A stretch of DNA of 64,000 bases from Synechococcus sp. WH 8109 (GCF_000161795.2 NZ_CP006882.1:372001-436000), one strand, 5' to 3'. Positions 41,015 to 48,957 are shown, counted from the stretch's first letter. Notes: generated by a model from the letters alone, not told the origin. A program made the numbers and translations.

Positions 41015-41671
41015 TCAGGAGTGGTTGTCGGAGGGCGCCTCTGAGGATTTCTTTTTCAGCACACCGGTGATGGTGGCAAGAGCAAACATGGCCAGCAGAG
41101 CCAATCCCAGGGTGAGGCTGGCGCCCTGAGCGGCTCCTGCTCCTACGGCAACGAGGATCGAATCGCTGATCAGCACACTGATCAGCAGGGCCGGAGCGAA
41201 CAGACGCCAGTGGGTGCGGCTGATCCCGATGGCATAGCTGAGGAAATCAAACAGTCCGGTCATCAGCAGGCCGGTCATCAAAAAGAAGTTGCCCTCCAGC
41301 TGGTTCTTGCTGAAGCCATCGATGCGTTTCATTGCGCTGGCCCCCACCAGGCGGCTCACCGGTCCGCGTCCCCAGCGGCGGGCGATGGAGAAGGCCGCAC
41401 TGCAGAACACCAGGTCCGACAGGATGATCGTGAGATAACCCGCTTTGAAGCCCAGCAGCGAGCCGGCCAGCAGGGAATACACCGAACTTGGCAGTGCCGG
41501 CAGGATGATGCTGACCCCTCGCAGTAGGAACAGGCCGAGTGGGGCCCAGATGCCCATGTCGTTCACGGCGCTTTGCAGCGGAGCAATGCCATATCGCTGC
41601 AAATAAACGACGGCAACAATGAAGACAGCGACCCAGGCGCTGACCTTCAGCCCTGTCTTCAGCCTGGACAT
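41015..41671 (-). CDS. DedA/TVP38 (TMEM64) family membrane protein
   Basis: 218 aa with about five hydrophobic segments. The SNARE-associated/VTT domain core is visible (LPSSVYSLLAGSLLGFKAGYLTIILSDLVFCSAAFSIARRWG, FFLMTGLLMTGLFDFLSYAIGISR). Proteins of this family move lipids or undecaprenyl phosphate across membranes. It diverges from the acidic gene at 41740. Confidence 0.8.
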   Translation of the reverse strand: MSRLKTGLKVSAWVAVFIVAVVYLQRYGIAPLQSAVNDMGIWAPLGLFLLRGVSIILPALPSSVYSLLAGSLLGFKAGYLTIILSDLVFCSAAFSIARRWGRGPVSRLVGASAMKRIDGFSKNQLEGNFFLMTGLLMTGLFDFLSYAIGISRTHWRLFAPALLISVLISDSILVAVGAGAAQGASLTLGLALLAMFALATITGVLKKKSSEAPSDNHS

Positions 41672-41739
41672 CTCTTCAATCGTTCGTTAGCCCTGGGGAA
41701 TGTAGGCCAGTCGTGGCTTTCCCCAGGGCCGTGGACAGG

Positions 41740-42231
41740 ATGCTCAGCATCGATACCATCAGCGAAATTTCTCAACACGAGGCCAGCCCGGTGACCACCA
41801 CCTCCCCGCGCACCACGTTCGAGCAACAGCTGTGCACCCACCTGCTCAGCCTCAGTGAAGTCGTGGAAACGCTGGCGGATCGGTTGATGGAACTGGAAAC
41901 GCGGTTGGCCGCCGTTGAGGGCCAGCAGCTGGTGGATGCAGAGATCGCGGCGGTCAGTGATGACGCCGGTGAACTGCTCCTGGCCAGCGAAGAGAAGGTG
42001 CGGATGCTTCGGGATCGTCTGAGCCCAGGCGAGGTCGTCGAGCTTCATGCTGATTCTCACGCCGAGGAGGCTTCAGCAGCGCACGATCACGAAATCTCAG
42101 AAGCTCCTGAAATGGAAATGGAAATGGAAATGGACGACGACCGAGTCGAGGACGAGGCCTTCGGTGATGAGCCCCTCAGCGATGACATGGAATACGTGGA
42201 TGATCCCCAGATCGATCTGCTCTCCGCCTGA
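41740..42231 (+). CDS. Acidic coiled-coil hypothetical protein
   Basis: About 163 aa. A helix with heptad spacing (QQLCTHLLSLSEVVETLADRLMELETRLAAVEGQQL) is followed by a very acidic tail containing a Glu-Met repeat (MEMEMEMD) encoded by an ATGGAA tandem repeat near 42110-42133. Function unknown. An upstream GTG at 41713 is in frame; the ATG at 41740 is preferred. It abuts the next gene tail to tail. Confidence 0.6.
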   Translation: MLSIDTISEISQHEASPVTTTSPRTTFEQQLCTHLLSLSEVVETLADRLMELETRLAAVEGQQLVDAEIAAVSDDAGELLLASEEKVRMLRDRLSPGEVVELHADSHAEEASAAHDHEISEAPEMEMEMEMDDDRVEDEAFGDEPLSDDMEYVDDPQIDLLSA

Positions 42232-42471
42232 TCAGGCCAGCTCCAGCAGCCTGATCCGGAATGCGGCCACCTGGCGTGCCATCTCCGGGGAACTGATCAG
42301 AAAGGGGTGATCGGCCATCGCCTCGATTACGGCTTCGAGATGCTCCTCTTGACTGAGTTCAGCCTTGCTGCTGCTTCGGAGTTGCTTCCAGGTGCGGTCG
42401 AACACCATGGCAAAGCTGTCCGCGTTGTCGAAAACCCGATCTGTGCCTGCATCTGGGGAGATGAATGACAC
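42232..42471 (-). CDS. Small conserved hypothetical protein next to the integration site
   Basis: 79 aa from a GTG at 42471 (M-SFISPDAGTDRVFD, then a helical region FDRTWKQLRSSSKAELSQEEHLEAVIEAMADHPF). The open frame extends to 42531, but those extra codons are the tRNA-Phe fragment at the left end of the inserted element, so the longer start is an artefact of integration. Confidence 0.55.
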   Translation of the reverse strand: MSFISPDAGTDRVFDNADSFAMVFDRTWKQLRSSSKAELSQEEHLEAVIEAMADHPFLISSPEMARQVAAFRIRLLELA

Positions 42472-42495
42472 GGCAGTTTTGGAATCAATGTGATA

Positions 42496-42521
42496 CCAGG
42501 ACCCAGATTTGAACTGGGGAC
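42496..42521 (-). repeat. Left att site (tRNA-Phe 3' fragment)
   Basis: 26-bp sequence identical to 51045-51070, covering the T arm and 3' acceptor strand of tRNA-Phe. It continues neither into a complete tRNA nor a cloverleaf, so it marks the element boundary rather than a second tRNA gene. Confidence 0.92.
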
Positions 42522-42569
42522 GTTGCGACAATTTGCCCCTTTAAGCGCTCAATCTGTATAGCGTTGATA

Positions 42570-42596
42570 CAAAAATGCCCTTTTTGGGCGTTTTTG
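42570..42596 (+). terminator. Possible terminator inside the left end
   Basis: Short stem GCCC-TTTTT-GGGC followed by GTTTTTG, between the att site and the arm-like repeats. The four-pair stem is weak, so the call is tentative. Confidence 0.35.
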
Positions 42597-42602
42597 CTTG
42601 CT

Positions 42603-42624
42603 GCTCCCATACCGCTCCCATACC
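42603..42624 (+). repeat. Left tandem arm-type repeats
   Basis: Two perfect tandem copies of GCTCCCATACC (42603-42613 and 42614-42624), 82 bp from the left att core. Near-identical tandem copies are at the right end. Likely arm-type binding sites for the recombinase. Confidence 0.7.
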
Positions 42625-42685
42625 ATCGGGATGATTTGCGGTAGGTCCGAACCACTCCTGGAAGGTGTTTCGGTAGGGGAACTCT

Positions 42686-44113
42686 ATGGGACGGTCGCTG
42701 CCACAGGAATGGATAGACGGCACCCTTCACACCCTCAACGTGGTGCGCGACCTGGGGGGCAAAGGGAACATCCCCCACACCTCTCTATCGGTCGTCCGTC
42801 AGAAACCCAGCGCGAACAGCAGAAAGACCAAGAACCTCCAGTGGCGCTTCCTGCCGGAGAAAGCAGATGACCCTCGTCCGTTTGCTGGCAAAACCAATCG
42901 GGGGCGGGGAAAGCGCATCTATATAGAAGGGACTTGCGGGACCACCGACCCCTGGGAAGCAGCAAAGGTCGCGGTTGCTGCCTCTCAAAAGAAGTGGCAG
43001 GACCTCCTTTCACAGTCCCAAGTGCGGGAAGTGGAGAAGCAACACGCTCTGTCGGTCTATTGGGAGCGTTGGTATGCCAAAGGGGAACTGGAACCACGGA
43101 ACAACCGAAGTCGTTGGTTGAGCGACAAGCGGAATCTTTGGAACGGGACCACAGGCATAGGCGTTCAGCCCTGGGCGACTGTCAAAAGCATTCAGGCGAT
43201 CACGAGCAACGACTTTTTGGAGTTCTTCCGTCTCGTCAGGGAGAACTGTGAAGCGAAGGGCAACTCAGGAGAAGAGACCAGAAGGCAATACAAGACTCTT
43301 ATCCGCAACCTGTTCAAAGAGGCGAAGGCAGATTTCCCCGCTCTGTCCTGCCCTGAGTTTCCTGCGATAAAAAAGAGCGTGCTTCAGAAGAGGCACTTCA
43401 CCCATCAGGAGTGGGATCAATTGGTTCGCATTGCCTCCGAACTGTCTGGTGGTGCTGCTCGCCGCTCTCTGACGGAGGAGGAATACCGGGAACTGCCTTG
43501 GACCCCGACGAACCGTCAGAACTCACGCAACTGGGTTGATTTGTATGACGCGCTCCACATGGAGTGGTTCTATTACCTCCGAAGTGAGGATGCTCCTCGG
43601 TTGAGAAGTGAGTGGTTCAGCGATCAACTGACCGATGCGGGAGAACCACAGGTCATCTGTTTCCTTGAGAAAACAAAGGGTGACAGGGAAAAGCACGACA
43701 CCTATGCCTACCGACCAGATGCGTTGGAGAACGTCCGCCGCATTCTTAAGAGGAAACCACAGGGGTGGTTGAACTTTCCCCACATCAAGAGAACGGAAGG
43801 CAACGAAAACGAGAGCAACGTTGGAGAGACAATCAACTTCCTTCTCAAGAAGGCATGTGAGAAGGCAGGAATCTCAACCAAAGGGATTGATTGGACCACC
43901 TGTCGCCATACCGCGTTCCGCTTGACCTTGGAGGACTACCCAGAACTTGGGACCACGCAATACATCCGGGATTTTGCAGACAACGGTCATACGTCGCCAA
44001 AGATGTTGGAGGAGCGTTATTTGCGCTTTATCCAGCGTGAGAAGACAGCAGCAAAGGCGCGGGCAGCAACCACTCCAGGGAAGTGGTCACTAATAAGCAG
44101 AACGAAGAATTAA
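42686..44113 (+). CDS. Tyrosine recombinase (integrase) of the element
   Basis: 475 aa. The C-terminal catalytic domain has the expected residues: first Arg in RSEDAPRLRSEW, the HxxR pair as CRHTAFRL, a downstream His in NGHTSPKM and the nucleophilic Tyr in EERYLRF. The N-terminal 250 residues form arm-binding and core-binding domains. The ATG at 42686 has a GGGGAA ribosome-binding site. It reads into the element from the left att. Function: excision and integration at tRNA-Phe. Confidence 0.92.
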   Translation: MGRSLPQEWIDGTLHTLNVVRDLGGKGNIPHTSLSVVRQKPSANSRKTKNLQWRFLPEKADDPRPFAGKTNRGRGKRIYIEGTCGTTDPWEAAKVAVAASQKKWQDLLSQSQVREVEKQHALSVYWERWYAKGELEPRNNRSRWLSDKRNLWNGTTGIGVQPWATVKSIQAITSNDFLEFFRLVRENCEAKGNSGEETRRQYKTLIRNLFKEAKADFPALSCPEFPAIKKSVLQKRHFTHQEWDQLVRIASELSGGAARRSLTEEEYRELPWTPTNRQNSRNWVDLYDALHMEWFYYLRSEDAPRLRSEWFSDQLTDAGEPQVICFLEKTKGDREKHDTYAYRPDALENVRRILKRKPQGWLNFPHIKRTEGNENESNVGETINFLLKKACEKAGISTKGIDWTTCRHTAFRLTLEDYPELGTTQYIRDFADNGHTSPKMLEERYLRFIQREKTAAKARAATTPGKWSLISRTKN

Positions 44114-44550
44114 GAGCAATTGATTTGATTATGCTCTGATGTTAATTAAAACTTGACTAGATATTGATTAAACTGTAGAATTGCCTTTGTGGAGGTTGGC
44201 GAAGAATTTCCAGGTTCTTATATTCTTTGTGTCTCAATTGTTGCGTAATACGTTAGTCAAACTCCTGAAATGCATAACTAGGTTTGTGACCTTTGATCTT
44301 AAGGGTGTGTCTAAGTAGGTTCTAAAGGGATGAAAAACAACAGAATCAGATCCCGAAGGGATCAATCCACGAAGTGGATTATATTTTAATCGTTCCAAAA
44401 AACATAGGTGTCTTCTTCGCTTAAGACCGCAAGAGAGCGAGAAAGCCAGCCCACCACTAGGAAGTCCCATTAAATTAACCACCAACCAAACCCCCTATAC
44501 CTCCCCCCTAATCAAACACGTTGAGGAAGCCAAATAGTCAAAGATTTAAC
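44114..44550. other. Non-coding stretch after the integrase, with twin hairpins
   Basis: About 440 AT-rich bp without a gene. It contains two perfect back-to-back hairpins with the same GAA loop: GATCCC-GAA-GGGATC at 44349-44363 and AATCCAC-GAA-GTGGATT at 44364-44380, followed by ATATTTTAAT. They may be an integrase terminator or a protein-binding site. A promoter for the small downstream genes is expected here but was not located. Confidence 0.55.
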
Positions 44551-44700
44551 ATGACCTATACCAAGAGAGAAGCGCCAATCTTGGTTCCCATTGAGCACAA
44601 ACTTTGTTCTGAACTGGGGCTTGATCGCTCTGAACTCCATAAGACGGTAATTAAAGAGTTCTGGAATCGCCGTCAGCAATCCACCTTGTTGTTGATTTGA
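44551..44700 (+). CDS. Tiny element protein, possible ribbon-helix-helix partner
   Basis: 49 aa starting MTYTKREAPILVPIEHKLCSELGL with a helical, basic C-terminal part (SELHKTVIKEFWNRRQQ). The strand-helix-helix order suits a small RHH-type DNA-binding protein but is not diagnostic. Followed 7 bp later by another tiny gene. Confidence 0.45.
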   Translation: MTYTKREAPILVPIEHKLCSELGLDRSELHKTVIKEFWNRRQQSTLLLI

Positions 44701-44707
44701 GGAAGAT

Positions 44708-44848
44708 ATGTCCACAAAAGTATTAATAGACAGCGTTCACGAAACGATGCTGAAGGAACTCGCCAAGAAATTTCGGGCAACCCAGCAGGACTTGGTGGAG
44801 GAATACATCCGCGTCAATTGTAATATCGTCTTTAAAAAGAAGAGGTGA
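44708..44848 (+). CDS. Tiny ribbon-helix-helix-like protein
   Basis: 46 aa, MSTKVLIDSVHETMLKELAKKFRATQQDLVEEYI, with a short beta strand followed by two helices as in CopG/Arc-type regulators, and a basic end (FKKKR). Good ribosome-binding site GAGGAAG six bases before the ATG, partly inside the stop of the preceding gene. Could regulate integrase or the array; inference only. Confidence 0.5.
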   Translation: MSTKVLIDSVHETMLKELAKKFRATQQDLVEEYIRVNCNIVFKKKR

Positions 44849-44877
44849 GAGGTTTTTGTTTCACTGAACTATTAAAT

Positions 44878-45132
44878 TTAAGAGACCTGAAGGAGTTGGA
44901 TTAGATCCGGTAATTCGTCGATCTGAGCAGGTTGTTTGTCTCTGTCATCAACAAAGGTCACTTCATATCCCTCGTAGTTCTTCATTAAATCCAGTTCGAC
45001 GACGTCACCGTTCAGGAACATCCGCACGTTGATCCCCCAGTCAGCGCACTGAACTAGGAGTGACTCAACCTTGTCCTCCTTCAAGTCGGTTAGGAGAGAG
45101 CGGATGGTTTCTTCGGTTTGCGCTGCGTCCAT
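44878..45132 (-). CDS. Element hypothetical protein
   Basis: 84 aa, acidic, with an N-terminal helix (EETIRSLLTDLKEDKVESLLVQCA) and a beta-rich middle (VRMFLNGDVVELDLMKNYEGYEVTFVDD). No family recognised. Same strand as the following small genes. Confidence 0.5.
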   Translation of the reverse strand: MDAAQTEETIRSLLTDLKEDKVESLLVQCADWGINVRMFLNGDVVELDLMKNYEGYEVTFVDDRDKQPAQIDELPDLIQLLQVS

Positions 45133-45146
45133 TGGTCCCTCGGGCG

Positions 45147-45341
45147 TCAGGGAATATCCCCGGAGTCTGAATCCTGCGGCAGGGGACTGGAGTTCAGAGT
45201 CGTTCCGTCTGACCCTTTTGACTCCTGTTCTGCTCTGGTCAATCTCTCCACCAGGTTCAGGGTGTCGTGAGGGGACAAATCACCGTCATCGCCCCACTTG
45301 AGACTGGAAAGATCAGGCGGGCACATGAGGGGGTAAGGCAT
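45147..45341 (-). CDS. Element hypothetical protein
   Basis: 64 aa from the ATG at 45341 (MPYPLMCPPDLSSLKWGDDGD). Central helix (PHDTLNLVERLTRAEQE) and a polar, low-complexity C-terminus. 14 bp upstream of the 84-aa gene on the same strand, so likely co-transcribed. No family. Confidence 0.42.
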   Translation of the reverse strand: MPYPLMCPPDLSSLKWGDDGDLSPHDTLNLVERLTRAEQESKGSDGTTLNSSPLPQDSDSGDIP

Positions 45342-45456
45342 GTATCTGCGCAACCTACGGACGTTGAGATCGCTGTTGCGGCAATGCTCCCCGAAGATTC
45401 ATGGAAGAAATGCTGAATTGAGTGCCTTTGCGATACCGAACTGGTTGGGAGTGGTT

Positions 45457-45921
45457 TTAACCACGCACAATCCGACCACCCAGGCATTGCTCAGAGATGC
45501 TCCAGAACCCCGCCGCTGCTTTCAGGAGTTCTCGATTTGGAGCGAACTCCTCTGTTCGCCAAAAAAGGAGCGCACTGTCCAGCCCAACAAAAATCACTCG
45601 ATTGACGTCCTGGGATTTGGGGACTCGCTTGTGCGGGTTCCATACAAGGTCGTTCTCAAATAGCAGAGCAGTTCCTGAATTAGCGGCGTCCTTGGTGAAG
45701 AAGGACCAAGTGGTTTGGCGGTATTGCTTGGGTTTACTGGACATAAATATTCCAAGTCGTTTGTCCTCCTGGATCAGAACCCCTCGAAGTGCCATAGGAG
45801 TTCGCTCTTCCAAGCGAATGGAAATGGTGGGGACCTCTTCACTGGTTACTTCGCAGACCAAGGGCAGTGGGACTGCACTCGCAGGCATTGCTGACAGAAG
45901 CAGAAGGAGTAATGCCCTCAT
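45457..45921 (-). CDS. Putative secreted protein of the element
   Basis: 154 aa with a clear signal peptide MRALLLLLLSAMPASAVPLP (cleavage after ASA). Mature part is mixed strand/helix with two cysteines (LVCEVT and SEQCLGG) that could pair. No family recognised. The start at 45921 was chosen because it begins the signal peptide. Confidence 0.55.
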   Translation of the reverse strand: MRALLLLLLSAMPASAVPLPLVCEVTSEEVPTISIRLEERTPMALRGVLIQEDKRLGIFMSSKPKQYRQTTWSFFTKDAANSGTALLFENDLVWNPHKRVPKSQDVNRVIFVGLDSALLFWRTEEFAPNRELLKAAAGFWSISEQCLGGRIVRG

Positions 45922-45946
45922 TCGTCCCTCATCAAACACGGCATTC

Positions 45947-46126
45947 TCATGGATTCACCTCAGTTAGGACTTCTCCGTCTTCGCTCAGCACTCGGGTTTT
46001 CCTGCCGATCATCTTGGCGATCCTCTTTGCTTCTTCAGAGGCGACCTCTAATGACGCTGCTCTCGCGTGGAGGTGCCATTCCAAAAAGGGGTTCAGTTCT
46101 TGGATTTGGAACTGATTCCCTGCCAT
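45947..46126 (-). CDS. Small element protein
   Basis: 59 aa, MAGNQFQIQELNPFLEWHLHARAASLEVASEEAKRIAKMIGRKTRVL with an acidic tail. Compact alpha/beta pattern, no family. It lies 25 bp upstream of the secreted-protein gene and 4 bp after the 55-aa gene on the same strand. Confidence 0.45.
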   Translation of the reverse strand: MAGNQFQIQELNPFLEWHLHARAASLEVASEEAKRIAKMIGRKTRVLSEDGEVLTEVNP

Positions 46127-46130
46127 CCCC

Positions 46131-46298
46131 TTAGTCGCCTACCAAGACTTCGTTGATCCGATTTTCGAGCGTCTTCTCCTCCAAGGCGGGGGCAAGCGCG
46201 TCTCCTGTCGCTCTGAGTAGATCAGCAGTGATCTGTCTTGCCTCTGGGTTGGCGTAGATGAAGACCCCAATGGCAATACCCAGCAGAACTCTCAGCAC
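46131..46298 (-). CDS. Small picocyanobacterial membrane-associated protein
   Basis: 55 aa from a GTG start with the ribosome-binding site GAAGG. It begins with a hydrophobic helix (LRVLLGIAIGVFIYANPEARQITADLLRATGDALAP), a pattern I recall from small proteins common in marine Synechococcus, Prochlorococcus and their phages. Function unknown. First gene of the minus-strand run down to 44.9 kb. Confidence 0.5.
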   Translation of the reverse strand: MLRVLLGIAIGVFIYANPEARQITADLLRATGDALAPALEEKTLENRINEVLVGD

Positions 46299-46433
46299 GG
46301 CACCTTCACCTGTTGCTAAATGATCCGACGAACCATCGATGTTGTCATCCCCATCGCCGATGCGATTTTGCCGTATCCACCTCCTCTCTTGCGTATCTCC
46401 ATAACTGCTACTTCCCTTTCCGGTGGTGCCTTT

Positions 46434-46613
46434 TTAATGACCACCTTCCAGTGATCGAGATGTAATTACATCAAACTCTTGAAGTAGAGCGTACGCATCT
46501 TCGAACCGCTCAGCATCTCTGAGTTCTTGGACCTTGTGATTCCACCAAATTCCAGTGTCGATAATTGCTTGGAGTTGTTCAGGCGAGGGGTTGAACCCTG
46601 ATCCTCCAGACAT
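46434..46613 (-). CDS. Small element hypothetical protein
   Basis: 59 aa from MSGGSGFNPSPEQLQAIIDTGIWWNHKVQELRDAERFEDAYALLQEF, helical and acidic. The frame is open to 46706, but MSGGSGF is the more natural start. No family. Confidence 0.45.
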   Translation of the reverse strand: MSGGSGFNPSPEQLQAIIDTGIWWNHKVQELRDAERFEDAYALLQEFDVITSRSLEGGH

Positions 46614-46940
46614 AAACGCCTTTCTGATTTCACGGAAGAGTATCTGCTGAGAACAGGAACGCAAGTAAATCAGGATAAAGGGAGTTTTACCTATGGATCT
46701 GATCATTGAGATAGATATGATAAGTCCTTTGCACTTAATCGTTAGGTCCTTTCAAACTGCACAGGTAGTGCTTGGCAAGAGTGGTATTCCGATCCACTTT
46801 CTGAAAAAATATCCGCTCAGAAATGTTGACTGCAGGAGATTGTGTGTGCCGAGTTGAACCAAAATCTGTAAAGTTGTTTGTGCTTTTAGTGCTCCTTTCC
46901 CCACTCCCCTCAAGCATGTGGAGGAACTTCCCTTCCAGGC
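46614..46940. other. Intergenic stretch within the element
   Basis: About 330 bp with no supported gene. Several short open frames show no start signal or composition support. Promoters for the divergent small genes on either side are expected. Confidence 0.4.
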
Positions 46941-47120
46941 ATGACCCTTTACTGCTACATGCTTTTGGAAGGTCAGAAGGTCTCTTTGGGAGTCCATCCT
47001 GATTCTGTTCTTACTCAGGACTACTCCCTTCCGGATGGCACAGCAGTCCATGTGATTGTTGGGGAGGAGGAGCAGGACAAGTTGTTTGCTCTACAAGGAA
47101 TCCTTGATGAGGAAGAGTGA
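46941..47120 (+). CDS. Small element hypothetical protein
   Basis: 59 aa, MTLYCYMLLEGQKVSLGVHPDSVLTQDYSLPDGTAVHVIVGEEE, beta-rich with an acidic tail. No ribosome-binding site of note and no family; it converges with the 66-aa secreted-protein gene. Confidence 0.4.
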   Translation: MTLYCYMLLEGQKVSLGVHPDSVLTQDYSLPDGTAVHVIVGEEEQDKLFALQGILDEEE

Positions 47121-47136
47121 TTGCTCCACCGAAGAA

Positions 47137-47337
47137 CTAACGGCAAGCAGGATTCCGACTAATGATCTTGGTGTGAGGGTTCCTTGCCATCGCTGCTCTT
47201 TCAGCTTCTTGCCTATTGCTGGCGATTATCTCCTCCTTCCAGGTCTTGCCGCCTGAATAGAGGGTGATTTCCCATTTCCAGGTGCATGGCATTGCTGGTC
47301 CTCCGATTAGTAGAAGTGCAAGGAGCAGTGCTCTCAT
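47137..47337 (-). CDS. Putative small secreted protein
   Basis: 66 aa with a signal peptide (MRALLLALLLIGGPAMPCTW). The mature part is about 48 residues with two cysteines. It overlaps the LprI-like gene start by 4 bp and follows it on the same strand. The N-terminus resembles those of two other element proteins, so the signal sequences may share an origin. Confidence 0.55.
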   Translation of the reverse strand: MRALLLALLLIGGPAMPCTWKWEITLYSGGKTWKEEIIASNRQEAERAAMARNPHTKIISRNPACR

Positions 47338-47648
47338 CCGCCAAGACCCTTGAGTTCTTCCAATAGAACTCGGTTCAGGCGGTCATCGCATCCGACAACC
47401 ATCTGGGGATAGATCGTCCCTTGTCGGTATGGGGCATAGGCAGCGGCACAGGCCTCCTGTGTTGCTGCTTTCCACTTCTCCAGGGTCGCTTGGGGTAGTT
47501 GATCCTTCAGTGCTTGGTTCGACCGTTCCCAACTCTGTGAGGCACAGAACCTCATTTCGTAGGTCGTCAGACCAGGGCACTGGATCTCTCGTTCCTCTGC
47601 CTTCGCAGGCATGAGAGGCAGAAGCAGCAACAGGAGAAGTGTCCTCAT
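47334..47648 (-). CDS. LprI-like (DUF1311) secreted protein
   Basis: 104 aa. Signal peptide MRTLLLLLLLPLMPAKA, then a cysteine-bearing helical domain: QCPGLTTYEMRFCASQSWERSNQALKDQLP, WKAATQEACAAAYAPYRQGTIYPQM, CDDRLNRVLLEEL. Cysteine and tryptophan spacing matches LprI/DUF1311 lysozyme-inhibitor-like proteins. Its ATG overlaps the stop of the 43-aa gene (ATGA), so both are translated from one message. A lysozyme-inhibitor role is inference. Confidence 0.68.
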   Translation of the reverse strand: MRTLLLLLLLPLMPAKAEEREIQCPGLTTYEMRFCASQSWERSNQALKDQLPQATLEKWKAATQEACAAAYAPYRQGTIYPQMVVGCDDRLNRVLLEELKGLGG

Positions 47649-47776
47649 CGCGCCACCTCCTGCTCGCCCTCAGAGTTCAGCCAGTGGAAGAGTGTTTCTC
47701 GGAAAGTTCGCACGACGACTGGACTTTGCCCGCACTCATCTTGTTCGTGCTCATCGTTCAGCGCCACCAGCGGCAC
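47645..47776 (-). CDS. Tiny protein coupled to the LprI-like gene
   Basis: 43 aa, VPLVALNDEHEQDECGQSPVVVRTFRETLFHWLNSEGEQEVAR from a GTG start with GGAAG five bases upstream. The stop overlaps the next ATG, which supports translation. No family. Confidence 0.45.
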   Translation of the reverse strand: MPLVALNDEHEQDECGQSPVVVRTFRETLFHWLNSEGEQEVAR

Positions 47777-47852
47777 TTTCTTCCGTTTTCGCCCTTGGCC
47801 AATCCCTGCGAGCTAGGAGTAGAACGTATGAACTACTTGCAAGGAGGGTTCG

Positions 47853-48083
47853 ATGTCGGAAGAGGAATGGGGCTTTGTGGATGGTCTGAAGCAGAGCAGG
47901 TCCTCATGTGTCTGCATGACGTGCCAGCACTTCTCCTATGTCTGTGACCAGCACTGCCACACGTTGCTGACCTGTGGTCTTCAGCGTCGTCAGGTTCCAC
48001 ACGGCGAGCATCTGACGAAGAGGTGCCGCAACTGGATGGTCCGCAGGGAGACGGAAATGGGTTGGTGCCCGGAGGTGGCGTGA
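47853..48083 (+). CDS. Small cysteine-rich (zinc-binding-like) protein
   Basis: 76 aa with CVCMTC, CDQHC, CGL and RCRNW cysteines arranged as two possible zinc knuckles. Ribosome-binding site AAGGAGGG six bases before the ATG is the strongest in the element. Its stop overlaps the next ATG (TGATG). Similar small proteins are common in marine picocyanobacteria; role unknown. Confidence 0.65.
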   Translation: MSEEEWGFVDGLKQSRSSCVCMTCQHFSYVCDQHCHTLLTCGLQRRQVPHGEHLTKRCRNWMVRRETEMGWCPEVA

Positions 48084-48328
48084 TGCAAGAGGGATGGTTG
48101 ATCGATGCCAATGACCATTGGGTCTGGCGGTTTCACCGGGACAACTCCGCCTGGGTAAAAGATCCGAAGGTCTTTATCGACCGAGGGCGTCAGATGCCCG
48201 AAGGTCCGCCGCTGCTCAAGGAGCGTCGATATCTGAGGAAAGACGCCGCAGAGCAGTTGTGGAGGTCTCTTCAGACGCAGGGGTGGAAGAAGACGAGACC
48301 GCTTTGGGGCGCAACTGCCGAACCCTGA
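48083..48328 (+). CDS. DUF1651-type small protein
   Basis: 81 aa. WLIDANDHWVWRFHRDNSAWVKDPKVFIDRGRQMPEGPPLLKERRYLRKDAAEQLWRSLQTQGWKKTRPLW has the DUF1651 order (WxxD..., FHRD.SW, LLK.RR...A..LW..L...GW). The family is largely restricted to marine Synechococcus and Prochlorococcus. Translationally coupled to the Cys-rich gene. Confidence 0.72.
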   Translation: MQEGWLIDANDHWVWRFHRDNSAWVKDPKVFIDRGRQMPEGPPLLKERRYLRKDAAEQLWRSLQTQGWKKTRPLWGATAEP

Positions 48329-48425
48329 TCAGGTCTTTCTGCGGATGGCGTGCCTTCCCTGAATCTCTAGAAAGAGAACACGACACCTACGGAACCGCAC
48401 TTCATTAGGACGGGGTTAGGTGCCA

Positions 48426-48452
48426 AGGGGCGGGTAACTCCCGCCCTTCTTC
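48426..48452 (+). terminator. Terminator after the DUF1651 operon
   Basis: GGGGCGGG-TAACT-CCCGCCC followed by TTCTTC, 98 bp downstream of the DUF1651 stop. The T tract is short. Confidence 0.6.
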
Positions 48453-48593
48453 ATGGGTAGGCATCTTTAGAGGCAGGGTTGGAAACCTCTGAAGACGCCT
48501 GACTGGGGCATTTCTGCTGAAGAACCTTGAAGCAGCGTCTGACGAGTTGCTTTCTCCGGGATTAGACAGTTGGAAGATCGTCACCCTCTTTGA

Positions 48594-48743
48594 ATGCCTT
48601 CTAGGTGCGTCAACTGCAAGAACTTCCAGGGAGAACCTGGTTTCAATGGGATTTGTCGTGTGTGGCAGCACATAGTTCCTGCCTGGCGCTCTCATTTCTT
48701 CAGATGCGAGCACTGGACGCCCCAGCGGTTCGGCAACCCGTAA
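48594..48743 (+). CDS. Small Cys-motif protein
   Basis: 49 aa: MPSRCVNCKNFQGEPGFNGICRVWQHIVPAWRSHFFRCEHWTPQRFGNP, with CVNC, C and C spaced like a zinc ribbon. Related in style to the 76-aa protein upstream. No clear ribosome-binding site. Confidence 0.5.
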   Translation: MPSRCVNCKNFQGEPGFNGICRVWQHIVPAWRSHFFRCEHWTPQRFGNP

Positions 48744-48798
48744 GCACAAATGCTTATTAGGTGGTGTTAGAACTGTCGTATCGCATGAGAGCGAGGAA

Positions 48799-48830
48799 CC
48801 CAGGAGGGCAAACACTCCTGGGTCTTTTCT
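48799..48830 (+). terminator. Terminator after the 49-aa gene
   Basis: CCCAGGAG paired with CTCCTGGG (7-8 bp stem, loop of 8) followed by TCTTTTCTT. Confidence 0.82.
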
Positions 48831-48927
48831 TGGAAAACGCTCACGGCACCCACGGCAGTCCCTCCTCATCGGTGATGGTGGTCATCGCTGGGCGTCGTCC
48901 CGCCCAGCGGCACTTTCAGTTTCCGAA

Positions 48928-48957
48928 GGAGCGATAGGGATACCGCTCCTTTTTTTG
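48928..48957 (+). terminator. Terminator ahead of the repeat array
   Basis: GGAGCG paired with CGCTCC around a 10-base loop, followed by eight T residues. It insulates the array from upstream transcription. Confidence 0.85.

Noticed and set aside
42496-42521. A second tRNA gene at the left end
   Set aside because: Only the T arm and 3' acceptor strand are present; no D or anticodon arm can be formed.
42472-42531. 20-residue N-terminal extension of the small protein at the element edge
   Set aside because: These codons are the tRNA-Phe fragment and element DNA joined by integration; the GTG at 42471 is the better start.
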